Below are positions 8,727-17,676 of a stretch of DNA of 64,000 nucleotides, one piece after another. The translations under genes were made by a program, and so were the position numbers. Below the pieces are notes generated by a model, which had not been told where the DNA came from, searched no databases, and saw only the letters and a list, made by a program, of their open reading frames with translations. The stretch spans positions 62,001 through 126,000 of the forward strand of contig CAJYRQ010000078.1 of the NCBI GenBank assembly GCA_913777465.1, in the 5' to 3' direction. This DNA is from an uncultured Chryseobacterium sp. GTDB taxonomy: Bacteria > Bacteroidota > Bacteroidia > Flavobacteriales > Weeksellaceae. Position 1 is the stretch's first letter. The number at the start of each line of letters is the position of its first letter.

Positions 8727-9125
8727 TTATTTATCTTTAACGGTTGCAATCGCGATGTTCAATTTGTTTTTCTCTGCAATTTCCATAACGAAAACAACAT
8801 CTTTGTGCAATGTATTTTCATCTGCCCGTATCGTAAAAGACTTGTTGGTCTGGTTGGCTAATTTATTCACAACCGTCTGCTCCAGTTCACCTCTGTTTAC
8901 AGGGACATCATCCACAAAATAGGACCCATCCGGCTTTACACTTACCACCAGAGGATTAGGGATGTTATCGGCTGCGGTATCTGCCTTAGGTAATTTCACA
9001 TCGATGGCGCTTTGGTTGGCCGCCGAAGAAGTTACCATAAAGAAGATCAGCATTAGCAGGATAACGTCCGTCATCGCCGCCAGACTGAATTCCGGATTTG
9101 CTTTATTTCTTCTCTGAATTTTCAT
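8727..9125 (-). CDS. exbD: ExbD/TolR biopolymer transport protein
   Basis: 132 residues with one N-terminal transmembrane helix (about 16-36, MTDVILLMLIFFMVTSSAAN) whose Asp is the conserved proton-conducting residue of ExbD/TolR, followed by a periplasmic domain (VKLPKADTAA, then VSVKPDGSYFVDD). It forms the channel with ExbB. Middle gene of the exbB-exbD-tonB operon. Confidence 0.93.
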   Translation of the reverse strand: MKIQRRNKANPEFSLAAMTDVILLMLIFFMVTSSAANQSAIDVKLPKADTAADNIPNPLVVSVKPDGSYFVDDVPVNRGELEQTVVNKLANQTNKSFTIRADENTLHKDVVFVMEIAEKNKLNIAIATVKDK

Positions 9126-9163
9126 CTTTTATTTTTTAGTCAAATGATACCTCTATCTTAAAA

Positions 9164-9868
9164 CTATAAAGGCTTGTTGATAAGGTCTAAAAATTCACCG
9201 GACATTTTCTGCGCCTTTAATACAAACTTATCAATCCTCGTTAATAAAATATTATAGAAGAAATTGGCGGGGATGGCTACAGCAAGACCTACCGCCGTTT
9301 GTCCCAATGCTGTATAAATCCCTTCAGATAAGGTTTTAGGAGAGAACGATCCGCTGGCATGCGATAGGTTGAAGAAAGCAATGATCATCCCTATTACGGT
9401 TCCCAAAAGCCCCAACATCGGCGCAATACTCGGTACCACGGCCAGAAGGTTCAGGTTTTTCTCCATATTGGCAACTTCTACCTGGGCCTGGGATTCCATG
9501 GCGCTTACAATATCGGAAACGGGTCGTCCCAACCTTGAGATTCCTTTTTCAAGAATCCTGCCCTCCGGAGAGTTTTGCCTTTTACAGTAATCCAGTGCTG
9601 CTTCCATTTTACCTTCCCTGATAAAGTCTTCAATATTATCCATGAAATTGGAATCCGTTTTAGACGTTAATCTTTTAATAAAGAAAAAACGCTCAAAGAA
9701 AAGGTATACCGAAAATACACCCAGCAACAACACGGTTACCATCACAATCTTAGCGAAAGCGCCTCCGTGGAACATGATTTTCCAAAATGAGAATTCTAAA
9801 TCGTCTGCCGCCACTGCAGGGGCAGCAACCTGGGCAAATAACATCTGAGTAAGTTCCGTTAACAGCAT
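9164..9868 (-). CDS. exbB: MotA/TolQ/ExbB proton channel protein
   Basis: 234 residues with three membrane helices (about 35-60, 140-165, 180-205). The conserved region LAVVPSIAPMLGLLGTVIGM followed by EGIYTALGQTAVGLAVAIPA is the MotA/TolQ/ExbB signature. It makes the proton channel that powers TonB-dependent uptake. First gene of the operon, with a TATTTTTG -7 element about 30 bp upstream. Confidence 0.94.
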   Translation of the reverse strand: MLLTELTQMLFAQVAAPAVAADDLEFSFWKIMFHGGAFAKIVMVTVLLLGVFSVYLFFERFFFIKRLTSKTDSNFMDNIEDFIREGKMEAALDYCKRQNSPEGRILEKGISRLGRPVSDIVSAMESQAQVEVANMEKNLNLLAVVPSIAPMLGLLGTVIGMIIAFFNLSHASGSFSPKTLSEGIYTALGQTAVGLAVAIPANFFYNILLTRIDKFVLKAQKMSGEFLDLINKPL

Positions 9869-9898
9869 TAATGTGTATTTTTATAAAAGTTGTAACGA

Positions 9899-9906
9899 CA
9901 AAAATA
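9899..9906 (-). promoter_or_regulatory. -7 promoter element of exbB operon
   Basis: Bottom strand reads TATTTTTG, matching Bacteroidota TAnnTTTG, 31 bp before the exbB start. No good -33 TTG was found. Confidence 0.5.
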
Positions 9907-9979
9907 ATGGAATATTATGAATTGTCGTCTTAAAAATTGCTTAAAAAACAACTTAAATTCAGCTCTTCCATAAAAACAG

Positions 9980-10017
9980 CAGATTTCTTTCCAAAAATAC
10001 ATTTGAAAAGAAATCTG
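9980..10017 (-). terminator. Terminator after the acidic protein gene
   Basis: CAGATTTCTTT (9980-9990) pairs with AAAGAAATCTG (10007-10017) around a 16-nt loop. On the bottom strand a T-run follows, as expected for the gene ending at 10040. Confidence 0.65.
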
Positions 10018-10039
10018 TTATAAAGGTAAGATAAGACGA

Positions 10040-10501
10040 CTAATCTTCGTCTATCTCAATTTCTTCCTGTTTGAATTCGCATTTCAGCCTGAAAGGAATC
10101 GGGGTTTCCGAGCCTGTATAGAAATCGTCGATGGTTCCTTTCCAGATTACCTGAAGCTCACCTTCCTCATTTTTCTCAAACTGAAGCTCGTTATCATAAA
10201 TGAAAGCGTCTTCGTCATCAAAAAGATCAACTTCCGTATAAGTATCTTCATCCGAATCGTTGATGGTAATGGTTTTTCCTTCGATCTCTGCAGAATCGAT
10301 CGGGAAATCGAACACTTCGAGAGAAAGTTGGGGAAAGTTATACTGTAAAGAATCATCTTCTACATGATCCAACCCGTCATCCGTGATAATCTCAACCTCT
10401 AGGAGATGCTGCTGGTTGCTGTAAACCGCTTTACAATAAGTGTTTCTGATATTGTACTTTAGCGTTTCCTCCGGATGGTAAATTTTTAAAATCCCTTTCA
10501 T
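10040..10501 (-). CDS. Acidic hypothetical protein
   Basis: 153 residues, strongly acidic (several Asp/Glu runs, ending EEIEIDED), with alternating hydrophobic strands that suggest a beta-rich soluble fold. No signal peptide or catalytic motif. It is monocistronic, with a terminator downstream. I do not recognise the family. Confidence 0.75.
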   Translation of the reverse strand: MKGILKIYHPEETLKYNIRNTYCKAVYSNQQHLLEVEIITDDGLDHVEDDSLQYNFPQLSLEVFDFPIDSAEIEGKTITINDSDEDTYTEVDLFDDEDAFIYDNELQFEKNEEGELQVIWKGTIDDFYTGSETPIPFRLKCEFKQEEIEIDED

Positions 10502-10768
10502 TATTTCTTAAAAAAAAGAGCTGTAATACTATGATTGTTAAACGTTTTCAACAAAGATAAAAAATAGATTGAATGTGAAAAATTTTTTGAAAGTATTTTT
10601 AGGAAAATCAATGATAATTAATAACAGCAGCACCTGAAAGGTATATTTTTCCTGATGAAACACCGGAAACAGATGAAATTTATGAAAGAGCAGCCGGCAA
10701 TCGGATACCGTCATACCAAACAAAAGAACGATTTAAAATAATCCTTCCGACTTTCTGTTTTAAATATT

Positions 10769-10776
10769 TACATTTG
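10769..10776 (+). promoter_or_regulatory. -7 promoter element of the DUF885 gene
   Basis: TACATTTG matches TAnnTTTG, 22 bp before the ATG at 10799. It supports that ATG over the TTG at 10778, which would lie at the transcription start. Confidence 0.55.
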
Positions 10777-10798
10777 TTTGATAAAGAATTCTGAAAAT

Positions 10799-12595
10799 AT
10801 GAAACATATTTTAGCAAAAGGAATGGTAGGACTCAGCTTAATTGCCGGTCTCGCCTCATGCAAAAAATCCGATTCGCCTTTAACGAAAGTTACGCCGTCC
10901 AATCTGGATTCCATTGCCTCCAATTACTACGAACAGTATCTGAAATTATATCCGCTAGAAGCGACCTCACAGGGAGACCTGAGGTATAATGACCAATTGC
11001 CCATTAATATTGACAAAGATTTTATTTCCGGTGAGGTGGCATTTTATACTTCGGTACAAAAACAGCTTGAAAATGTGGATTATAAAAACCTTTCCGATGA
11101 AAACAAAGTAGTATTTGATGTTTTAAACTTTACCCTGGAAGATAAAATTGAAGCTTCCAATTACCATCCGGAATATATTCCTTTTACCCAGTTCGGCGGG
11201 CTGCCGCTGAATTTCCCGCTGTACGGAAGCGGGGAAGGGAGCCAGCCTTTTAAAACGGAAAAAGACTATACCGACTGGCTCAAAAGAATGGAGAAATTCC
11301 CGGAATGGATGGATGCCGCTGCCGAAAATTTCCGTGAAGGAATCAACAACAAGATGGTTCTGCCTAAAAAGCTGGTGGTAAAAATGATCCCGCAGATGAG
11401 AGCGGAAGAGATCACGACGAAAGATCCGGAAAAAAATATCTTCTTGGGCCCGGTAAGAAAATTCCCGAAAGATTTTACCAAGGAACAGAAAGACCGGTTT
11501 ACCGCTCTCTACAAAGAAGCCGTTATGCAGAAAATTATTCCTGCCTATACCAAAATGGGTGATTTCCTGGAAAAAGAATATCTGCCTAAAGCAAGGGATA
11601 CGGATGGCTACAACAGCTTACCGAACGGAAAGGAAATTTACCGGTATTATGCGAAAAGCTGGACGACCACCAATAAAACGCCTGAAGAAATCAATAAAAC
11701 CGGGCTTCAGCAGGTGGCCATGCTCCGTGCCGAAATGGAAAAGGTCAAACAGCAGGTAGGTTTTTCCGGAACACTGGAAGAGTTCATTAATTATGTGAAG
11801 ACCGATCCAAAGGCCATGCCTTATAAAACCTCAAAAGAGGTTCTGGCTGCTTTCAACGGGATTTTAACGAGAATTACCCCGAAGCTGAAAACCATGTTTT
11901 CCGTAACGCCAAAAACCGGTTTTGAGATCCGGCAGACGGAGAAGTTCCGTGAAGCCAGTGCCAGCGCAGAATATATTCAGGGAACACCGGACGGAAAAAG
12001 GCCGGGCATTTTTTATGTTCCCCTTCCCGATCCTGCCAAATTCAATGTTACCTCAGGAATGGAATCCCTGTTTCTGCATGAAGCGATTCCGGGGCATCAT
12101 TACCAGGTTTCCCTTCAGCAGGAAAATACCCGGCTTCCCAAGTTTATGCGTTTCGGCTGGTTTGGGGCATACGGCGAAGGCTGGGCGCATTATTGTGAGA
12201 CGCTGGGACCTGAATTCGGGCTGTACACCGATCCTTACCAGAAAATGGGCTATCTGAGTGATCAGATGCTAAGAGCGGTACGACTGGTCGTAGACACCGG
12301 TATTCATACGGGGAAAATGACCCGGGAACAGGCCATCCGGTATTTCCTCAGCAATATTTCCTATGATGAAGCCGGCGCTACAGCTGAAGTAGAAAGATAC
12401 ATGGCCATGCCCGGACAGGCTTTGGGCTATAAAATCGGATCATTGCGGATCCGTGAGCTGAGGGAAAAATACCAAAAGGAACTGGGAAGCAAATTCAGCC
12501 TGGCGAAATTCCATGATGAAGTCCTGAGCCAGGGATGTCTTCCGCTGGATGTTTTGAACCGGAAAATGGAACTCTGGGCGAAAAAACAGAGATAA
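10799..12595 (+). CDS. DUF885 family lipoprotein, zinc-peptidase-like
   Basis: 598 residues. MKHILAKGMVGLSLIAGLAS followed by Cys is a lipoprotein signal with lipobox LASC, so the protein should be anchored to the periplasmic or outer membrane. The C-terminal half holds FLHEAIPGHHYQ (about residues 430-441), a HExxxGHH zinc site typical of DUF885 and M3-like metallopeptidases, and EGWAHYCE (about 462-469) with the third ligand. Probable activity: metal-dependent peptidase on peptides or a carboxylic substrate. The start is fixed by the signal peptide and the -7 element. Confidence 0.9.
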   Translation: MKHILAKGMVGLSLIAGLASCKKSDSPLTKVTPSNLDSIASNYYEQYLKLYPLEATSQGDLRYNDQLPINIDKDFISGEVAFYTSVQKQLENVDYKNLSDENKVVFDVLNFTLEDKIEASNYHPEYIPFTQFGGLPLNFPLYGSGEGSQPFKTEKDYTDWLKRMEKFPEWMDAAAENFREGINNKMVLPKKLVVKMIPQMRAEEITTKDPEKNIFLGPVRKFPKDFTKEQKDRFTALYKEAVMQKIIPAYTKMGDFLEKEYLPKARDTDGYNSLPNGKEIYRYYAKSWTTTNKTPEEINKTGLQQVAMLRAEMEKVKQQVGFSGTLEEFINYVKTDPKAMPYKTSKEVLAAFNGILTRITPKLKTMFSVTPKTGFEIRQTEKFREASASAEYIQGTPDGKRPGIFYVPLPDPAKFNVTSGMESLFLHEAIPGHHYQVSLQQENTRLPKFMRFGWFGAYGEGWAHYCETLGPEFGLYTDPYQKMGYLSDQMLRAVRLVVDTGIHTGKMTREQAIRYFLSNISYDEAGATAEVERYMAMPGQALGYKIGSLRIRELREKYQKELGSKFSLAKFHDEVLSQGCLPLDVLNRKMELWAKKQR

Positions 12596-12774
12596 TTTAA
12601 CGTAAGCCTAAACAAGGTACTTTTTGATAAGCTGGAAGAGGAAGCCGGATTTGGGAAGTTCTTTGTCAATATTAAAGATTGATGGTATTAAATATTGAAA
12701 GAAATCGTCTGCCATTCTATCCAAGGTATTGATTCCGGCAACTCACATAATTCTTAACCTACAACTAAGAACAC

Positions 12775-13164
12775 ATGTTTACGATAGAACAAATTGAAGC
12801 TGCACATAACAAAGTAAAATCCGGAGCTGATTTTCCGGATTATATCAGAGAAATAAAACAACTGGGTGTCCGGTCTTTTGAAACTTGGGTAAAAGACAGC
12901 CATACCGAATATTTCGGAGAAAACGGTTTCAGGGCGAAATCACAGCCCAAATATGCTGAGCTGACCATCGCTGATGAAGCTGATCAGGATATATTCATAC
13001 GGCAGTTGAAAAGCCATCAGAAAGGCGAAACGGATTACATGAAGTTTTGCGAAGACTGTGCCGCCACAGGAATTGAAAAATGGATCGTTGACCTGAATGT
13101 CTATACCTGCATGTATTACGATAAAGCCGGAAATGAAATTCTGACCGAAGAAATTCCCCATTAA
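12775..13164 (+). CDS. DUF1398 family protein
   Basis: 129 residues matching the small DUF1398 (YbcV-like) family: MFTIEQIEAAHNKVKSGADF, then FPDYIREIKQLGVRSFETWV, and FCEDCAATGIEKWIVDL near the C-terminus. The family's function is unknown; proteins are soluble and often single-copy accessories. Monocistronic, followed by a strong hairpin. Confidence 0.8.
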   Translation: MFTIEQIEAAHNKVKSGADFPDYIREIKQLGVRSFETWVKDSHTEYFGENGFRAKSQPKYAELTIADEADQDIFIRQLKSHQKGETDYMKFCEDCAATGIEKWIVDLNVYTCMYYDKAGNEILTEEIPH

Positions 13165-13170
13165 AAAAGG

Positions 13171-13199
13171 AAAGCCACGATTGACTTTGTGGCTTTTTG
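13171..13199 (+). terminator. Terminator after the DUF1398 gene
   Basis: AAAGCCAC and GTGGCTTT form a stem (13171-13178/13189-13196) with a T5 tail. Confidence 0.8.
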
Positions 13200-13265
13200 T
13201 TTAGCTTTACAGGACTCCGCAAACTTTACGACACAATTTTAGCTTTAAAAAAATCAATATACAAT

Positions 13266-13718
13266 ATGATAGAAAGTCTGCAATCTCTTTTCACCAGGGA
13301 CTTAACAAAATTAAAAACAGAAATCGAGGCCTATCAAAATGAGGAAACCATCTGGAAAACAGATAAAAACATTTCAAATTCTGCAGGAAACCTGACGCTA
13401 CACCTGTTTGGGAATCTCAGCCATTTTGTGGGAGCCATTTTAGGAAATTCAGGCTATGTGAGAAACAGGGAACTTGAATTTTCACTGAAAGATATTCCCA
13501 AAGCAGAATTGATCCGGCAGATTGAACAAGCAATTGAAACCGTAGGGCTTACCCTTCAAACCCTATCGGCAGAAGATCTCGAAAAGGAATTCCCGGGAGA
13601 GCCTTTAGGATACAAAATGACGACTGCCTATTTCCTGATCCATCTTTTCGGGCACTTGGGCTATCATTTGGGACAGATCAATTACCACCGCAGAATGCTG
13701 GATGAAAAATGGGATTGA
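13266..13718 (+). CDS. DinB/DUF1572 family protein
   Basis: 150 residues of a four-helix-bundle DinB-like protein. The metal-site histidines are visible: NLTLHLFGNLSHFVG (about residues 43-57) and HLFGHLGYHLGQINYHRR (about 124-141). Many relatives are thiol-dependent transferases or have no known substrate. I start at the ATG at 13266; an in-frame extension to 13197 runs into the preceding terminator. Monocistronic. Confidence 0.85.
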   Translation: MIESLQSLFTRDLTKLKTEIEAYQNEETIWKTDKNISNSAGNLTLHLFGNLSHFVGAILGNSGYVRNRELEFSLKDIPKAELIRQIEQAIETVGLTLQTLSAEDLEKEFPGEPLGYKMTTAYFLIHLFGHLGYHLGQINYHRRMLDEKWD

Positions 13719-13937
13719 AGTTTAAAGCAACTTGAAAAACTGCCAGTCAACAATTAATTTGAGTGTGGAGTCGATACATTTGTTTTGTTTTCAGCTGCTT
13801 AAAGAAAGAATCAGAGAATTTAACAAGGTTTAATCCATACAAAATATCATTTTAATATTCAGACCCTAAAAGGATATTAGCCAAAATTACTTTCAGCCTT
13901 TTAATATGGTTTCTATCCCGAGTCCGTGTAATATTAA

Positions 13938-14558
13938 TTATTTTTCGAACAGCATTTTGGTAATGAAATCCTTCTCTCCGCTTCCACGGGCCGGCGAATA
14001 TTCCCTTCCGTAGTAAATGATCTGAAGATGCAGCTTATTCCATGATGTTGCCGGCCATAATGCCTTGGCATCTTTTTCCGTTTCCACGACATTTTTGCCG
14101 GAAGTCAGCTTCCATTTCGTCATCAGGCGATGGATATGGGTATCTACCGGAAACGCAGGAAATCCGAAAGCCTGGCTCATCACCACGGAAGCGGTTTTAT
14201 GTCCTACGCCAGGCAATGCTTCCAGTTCTTCATAGGTTTGAGGTACTATGCCATCATGCTTTTCCAGGAGAAGTTCCGCCATTCTTTTCAGGTTTTTGGC
14301 TTTTTGGTTGGAAAGACCGATTTCTTTAATCAGCTCTTTAATTTGAAAAACTTCCAGCTTTGCCATCCGTTGCGGGGTCCCGGCCACCTGGAAAAGTTCA
14401 GGTGTCACCTGATTCACTTTTTTATCTGTGGTTTGTGCAGAAAGGGCAACCGCCACCAATAGGGTAAAGGGATCGGTATGATCAAGCGGAACGGGTACCT
14501 GCGGATATAATTTTTCCAATTCTGTCAGAACCGTTTCGGCTCTTTGCTTTTTTGTCAT
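13938..14558 (-). CDS. nth: Endonuclease III without iron-sulphur cluster
   Basis: A 206-residue DNA glycosylase/AP lyase for oxidised pyrimidines. The helix-hairpin-helix LEALPGVGHKTASVVM holds the catalytic Lys, and FPVDTHIHRL holds the catalytic Asp. Oddity: the usual C-terminal four-Cys [4Fe-4S] loop is missing. Where C-x6-C-x2-C-x5-C should follow HGR, the protein reads YYGREYSPARGSGEKDF with no cysteine. I use the ATG at 14558; the TTG seven codons upstream is less likely. Divergent from bcp with a 32-bp gap. Confidence 0.94.
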   Translation of the reverse strand: MTKKQRAETVLTELEKLYPQVPVPLDHTDPFTLLVAVALSAQTTDKKVNQVTPELFQVAGTPQRMAKLEVFQIKELIKEIGLSNQKAKNLKRMAELLLEKHDGIVPQTYEELEALPGVGHKTASVVMSQAFGFPAFPVDTHIHRLMTKWKLTSGKNVVETEKDAKALWPATSWNKLHLQIIYYGREYSPARGSGEKDFITKMLFEK

Positions 14559-14590
14559 GTAACCATTAAATTTGAACAAAAATAATCATT

Positions 14591-15040
14591 ATGTTGAAAA
14601 TCGGAGATCGATTACCGGAATTTAAAGGAATAAATCAGAACGGCGAAACCATTGATTCGGAAAATTTTCAAGGAAAGAAACTTGTTGTTTTCTTTTACCC
14701 GAAAGCGAATACCCCCGGATGTACCGCTGAAGCCTGCAATCTGCGCGATCATTATTCGGAACTGCAGGATCAGGGTTTCCACTTATTGGGCATAAGCGCA
14801 GACCCGGTAAAGAACCAGAAAAACTTCAGTGTAAAATATGAACTGCCGTTTGATATCATTGCAGACGAAAGCCGCGTCATCATCGAAAAATTCGGGGTAT
14901 GGCAACTGAAGAAATTTATGGGCAGGGAATTTATGGGAATTGTGAGAACAACTTTTGTTTTTAATGAAAACGGGATCTGTATCCAGGTAATCGACAAGGT
15001 GAAAACCAAAGATCATGCAGCACAGATTTTGGAAGGATAA
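14591..15040 (+). CDS. bcp: Thioredoxin-dependent thiol peroxidase (BCP-type peroxiredoxin)
   Basis: 149 residues reducing peroxides with electrons from thioredoxin. The active site FFYPKANTPGCTAEACNLRD has the peroxidatic Cys in PGCT and the resolving Cys five residues later, the 1-Cys/2-Cys BCP pattern. The core GISADPVKNQKNF and the C-terminal VIDKVKTKDHA fit the PrxQ subfamily. Divergent from nth, so both DNA repair and peroxide defence may share the short intergenic region. Confidence 0.93.
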   Translation: MLKIGDRLPEFKGINQNGETIDSENFQGKKLVVFFYPKANTPGCTAEACNLRDHYSELQDQGFHLLGISADPVKNQKNFSVKYELPFDIIADESRVIIEKFGVWQLKKFMGREFMGIVRTTFVFNENGICIQVIDKVKTKDHAAQILEG

Positions 15041-15376
15041 CCCACTAATTTAACGTGAATTCGACGGTAATTATTTGTTTTAAGCGATTTAATGGAATTG
15101 AAAGAAAAGTAAAAATCTTAAAGACTTTATCGTAATGAAAAAAGATAAGTGAAGCAGTATGTCGGAAGTTTTTTTGTCAATATTATCATTAAAGGTATTA
15201 GTATCAATAGGGAATTCTATTTAAAAACTGACATTTATTTTTACTTAAATCACCCGTTGAACAAGAAGTTAAGTATGGTCGAATTCATGTTAATCTACAA
15301 ATTACACCGGATTTCCATCTTTATTGTGCCGGAATGAGAATATCTTATGAATAAGGTATTCTTTTTCTGAATTGAA
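15041..15376. other. 336-bp intergenic region, no supported gene
   Basis: AT-rich stretch between convergent bcp and the GNAT gene. A GTG-started 62-codon frame (15149-15337) ends exactly before the hairpin at 15338, but its composition is not gene-like and I do not call it. It may be the bcp 3' UTR or an unannotated RNA. Confidence 0.5.
15338..15366 (+). terminator. Rho-independent terminator
   Basis: GAATATCTTAT pairs with ATAAGGTATTC (one G-T wobble) around a 2-nt loop, followed by T5. The T-run lies on the top strand only, so it ends a top-strand transcript coming from the bcp side. Confidence 0.7.
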
Positions 15377-15922
15377 TCAGTCCGTCTCATAGTACATCAG
15401 TTCTTCCGGATCATCAGGAATCGTCACATATCTCCGGAATTTCAATCCTAGCTTTTCAATCAATTTTTGAGAGGAGAAATTATCTTTTGTAGTAATGGCA
15501 GAAATCTTTTTCAGCCCAAACTCATCTATCCCTACCGATTTTATTTTTAAAGCGGCTTCGTATGCATAACCTTTTCCTTCAAACTCATCCAGCAAAGAAA
15601 ACCCGATATCTACAACCTCCAGTCCTACCCTTTCGAAAATACCAACTCCGCCAATCTTATGATTTCCTTCTTTTGTGATCATCAGGTAATTGCCATAGCC
15701 CAAACGTTCAAACTGTGGCAAAAAACGGTTTTTAATATAGTCTTCGGCATCGGCAACTGTCTTCAGGTTCCGGTCTCCGATGAACCGGATAAATTTCGAA
15801 CGGTTATAAAGATCCAGGATGAATTCTGCATCCTCCAATGACATCGGACGCAGCATGAGACGCTCTGTTTCGTAAAAATTATCTGCGTGATGAAGATCTT
15901 GAAGGTTTCTTTTTTGGCTCAT
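15377..15922 (-). CDS. GNAT family N-acetyltransferase (RimJ/RimL-like)
   Basis: 181 residues with the GNAT fold typical of the RimJ/RimL branch: YETERLMLRPMSLEDAEFIL at the start, IGGVGIFERVGLEVVDIGFS in the middle, then the acetyl-CoA motif DEFEGKGYAYEAA and the late NFSSQKLIEKLGLKF. Acetylates an amine, often a protein N-terminus or small molecule; substrate unknown. Its start overlaps the preceding gene by 44 bp, so it is the last gene of the tolC-sprT-manC operon. Confidence 0.88.
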   Translation of the reverse strand: MSQKRNLQDLHHADNFYETERLMLRPMSLEDAEFILDLYNRSKFIRFIGDRNLKTVADAEDYIKNRFLPQFERLGYGNYLMITKEGNHKIGGVGIFERVGLEVVDIGFSLLDEFEGKGYAYEAALKIKSVGIDEFGLKKISAITTKDNFSSQKLIEKLGLKFRRYVTIPDDPEELMYYETD

Positions 15923-16556
15923 CTTTAGGTTCTTCTTTTTTCTCGATTTTTAAAAGCCTCGGATTATTGGTGCATTTTTTATTATAAAGCTCTATATAAG
16001 CGCCGTTGTCTTTTACATCAGTAATGATTCCTGATGATTTGCCGACCGTTAATGTATAGTGTTTTTTCTGATAAGGACATTCGGTTGAGGTAAGTTTACC
16101 CAGATCCAGGTAATAATTGGATGAATCTTCGTAATAATTCCCGGCCATATCTTTAAACTCTTCATCAATAATATAACCGTCTGTTGCAGCAAGAATCGCT
16201 GCTTCCTGCACATCGTCCGCTTTTCCGACAATTTTTTTCAGGCCCTCCAGATCGGTGATGTATCCTGTTTTTCCGCCTGCAGCGTAAACAATGTAATAAA
16301 ATTCATCTTCTCCTGCTATTCCGATATTGAACCCTGAAGATGGCGAAGTATAATCCTTTACCGCTCCTACCTGTTTTAAGACCTCATCCCTCCCATAGCT
16401 TTTATGAACTAAAACCCAGGAATCTGTTTTCATATTAGGAACAATTCTCTGCAAAAGTCCCGGCACACTGGAAAACTGTTTTTTTTCCTGAGAAAACGCA
16501 AGCATTCCTAAAAAGAGAAATACAAATACATGAAATTTGGTGGTAAGTTTCAACAT
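15879..16556 (-). CDS. Secreted hypothetical protein
   Basis: 225 residues with a clear signal peptide (about 1-22, MLKLTTKFHVFVFLFLGMLA then FSQ) and a basic Lys/Pro/Ser tail (EPKDEPKKKPSRSSSRR). The mature part is beta-rich; no known domain recognised. It follows manC by 32 bp and overlaps the GNAT gene, so it belongs to the same transcript. Confidence 0.75.
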   Translation of the reverse strand: MLKLTTKFHVFVFLFLGMLAFSQEKKQFSSVPGLLQRIVPNMKTDSWVLVHKSYGRDEVLKQVGAVKDYTSPSSGFNIGIAGEDEFYYIVYAAGGKTGYITDLEGLKKIVGKADDVQEAAILAATDGYIIDEEFKDMAGNYYEDSSNYYLDLGKLTSTECPYQKKHYTLTVGKSSGIITDVKDNGAYIELYNKKCTNNPRLLKIEKKEEPKDEPKKKPSRSSSRR

Positions 16557-16588
16557 AATAAGAGAACGCAGAAAGCCCGCAGATTATT

Positions 16589-17674
16589 TTATATGAACCT
16601 GTCTCCTTTTTTAAGGTTTTTCAGATCGAGTACATAATCTTTTATTAGCTGGTCATTATCCCTCGGACAGATCAGCAATGCTTTATCAGTGTCTACGATA
16701 ATATAATTTTCCAATCCGTCGATAACTACTGCCTTATTATTGCTTTTCATCCGGATTACATTTCCTTTTGCATTGTAAGTAAGGATCGGCTGCTTTGCTT
16801 TTAGGGCATTCAGATTTTCATCCTTATCAGCATTTTCATAGACAGAAGTCCAGGTTCCCAGATCGCTCCAGCCCAGATCGGCAGGAATCACATACACATT
16901 CGTTGCTTTTTCCAGAATCCCGTTATCGATGGAAATTTTCTGGACTTTCGGATAAATGAGTTCAATACAGCTTTGCTCACTGCCGGCATTGTATTCACAG
17001 GCCATGAAGTGCTGGGTCATATCCGGAAGATAGGTTTCAAAAGCATGGTGGATGCTTTTTACATTCCAGATAAAAATTCCGGCATTCCACAGAAAATCGC
17101 CGCTTTCAAGAAAGCTTTTGGCAATTTCAAGGATCGGCTTTTCCGTAAAGGTTTTTACTTTATAATATTCCGAATCGTGTTTATCTACAAACTGAATATA
17201 TCCATAACCGGTATCAGGTCTGGTAGGTGTAATTCCTAAAGTAACGAGATATTCGTTCTTAGAAGCAAGATCAAATGCCAGCTTTACCTTCTCAAGAAAG
17301 GTTTCTTCTTTTAAAATCAAATGATCTGCCGGCAGAATAATCATGGTTGCATCAGGATCAATTCCGGCAATTTTATTGGCCATATAAAGGTTACATGGTG
17401 CAGTATTCTTAAGAAGCGGTTCACCCACAATATTATCCTGAGGAATTTCCGGGAGTTGCTGATGGGAAAGCTCAACATATTCTTTATTGGTAATAACAAA
17501 TATATTCTCATTAGGAATGATCTTGCTGATCCGGTCATAAGTCTGCTGAATCATAGTACGTCCAACTCCTAAAATATCCTGAAACTGCTTCGGAAATTTC
17601 TGTGTACTCATAGGCCAGAACCGGCTGCCGATTCCTCCAGCCATAATTACACAATATTTATCTGATTGTAACAT
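16589..17674 (-). CDS. manC: Mannose-1-phosphate guanylyltransferase
   Basis: 361 residues making GDP-mannose from mannose 1-phosphate and GTP for glycan synthesis. The nucleotidyltransferase signature MAGGIGSRFWPMSTQKFPKQ is at residues 11-30, followed by PADHLI and FTEKP motifs and a C-terminal left-handed helix part (NYIIVDTDKALLICPRDND). It lacks the fused phosphomannose isomerase half of longer bacterial forms. It starts 2 bp after the SprT-like gene, so translation is probably coupled. Confidence 0.95.
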   Translation of the reverse strand: MLQSDKYCVIMAGGIGSRFWPMSTQKFPKQFQDILGVGRTMIQQTYDRISKIIPNENIFVITNKEYVELSHQQLPEIPQDNIVGEPLLKNTAPCNLYMANKIAGIDPDATMIILPADHLILKEETFLEKVKLAFDLASKNEYLVTLGITPTRPDTGYGYIQFVDKHDSEYYKVKTFTEKPILEIAKSFLESGDFLWNAGIFIWNVKSIHHAFETYLPDMTQHFMACEYNAGSEQSCIELIYPKVQKISIDNGILEKATNVYVIPADLGWSDLGTWTSVYENADKDENLNALKAKQPILTYNAKGNVIRMKSNNKAVVIDGLENYIIVDTDKALLICPRDNDQLIKDYVLDLKNLKKGDRFI

Positions 17675-17676
17675 TC

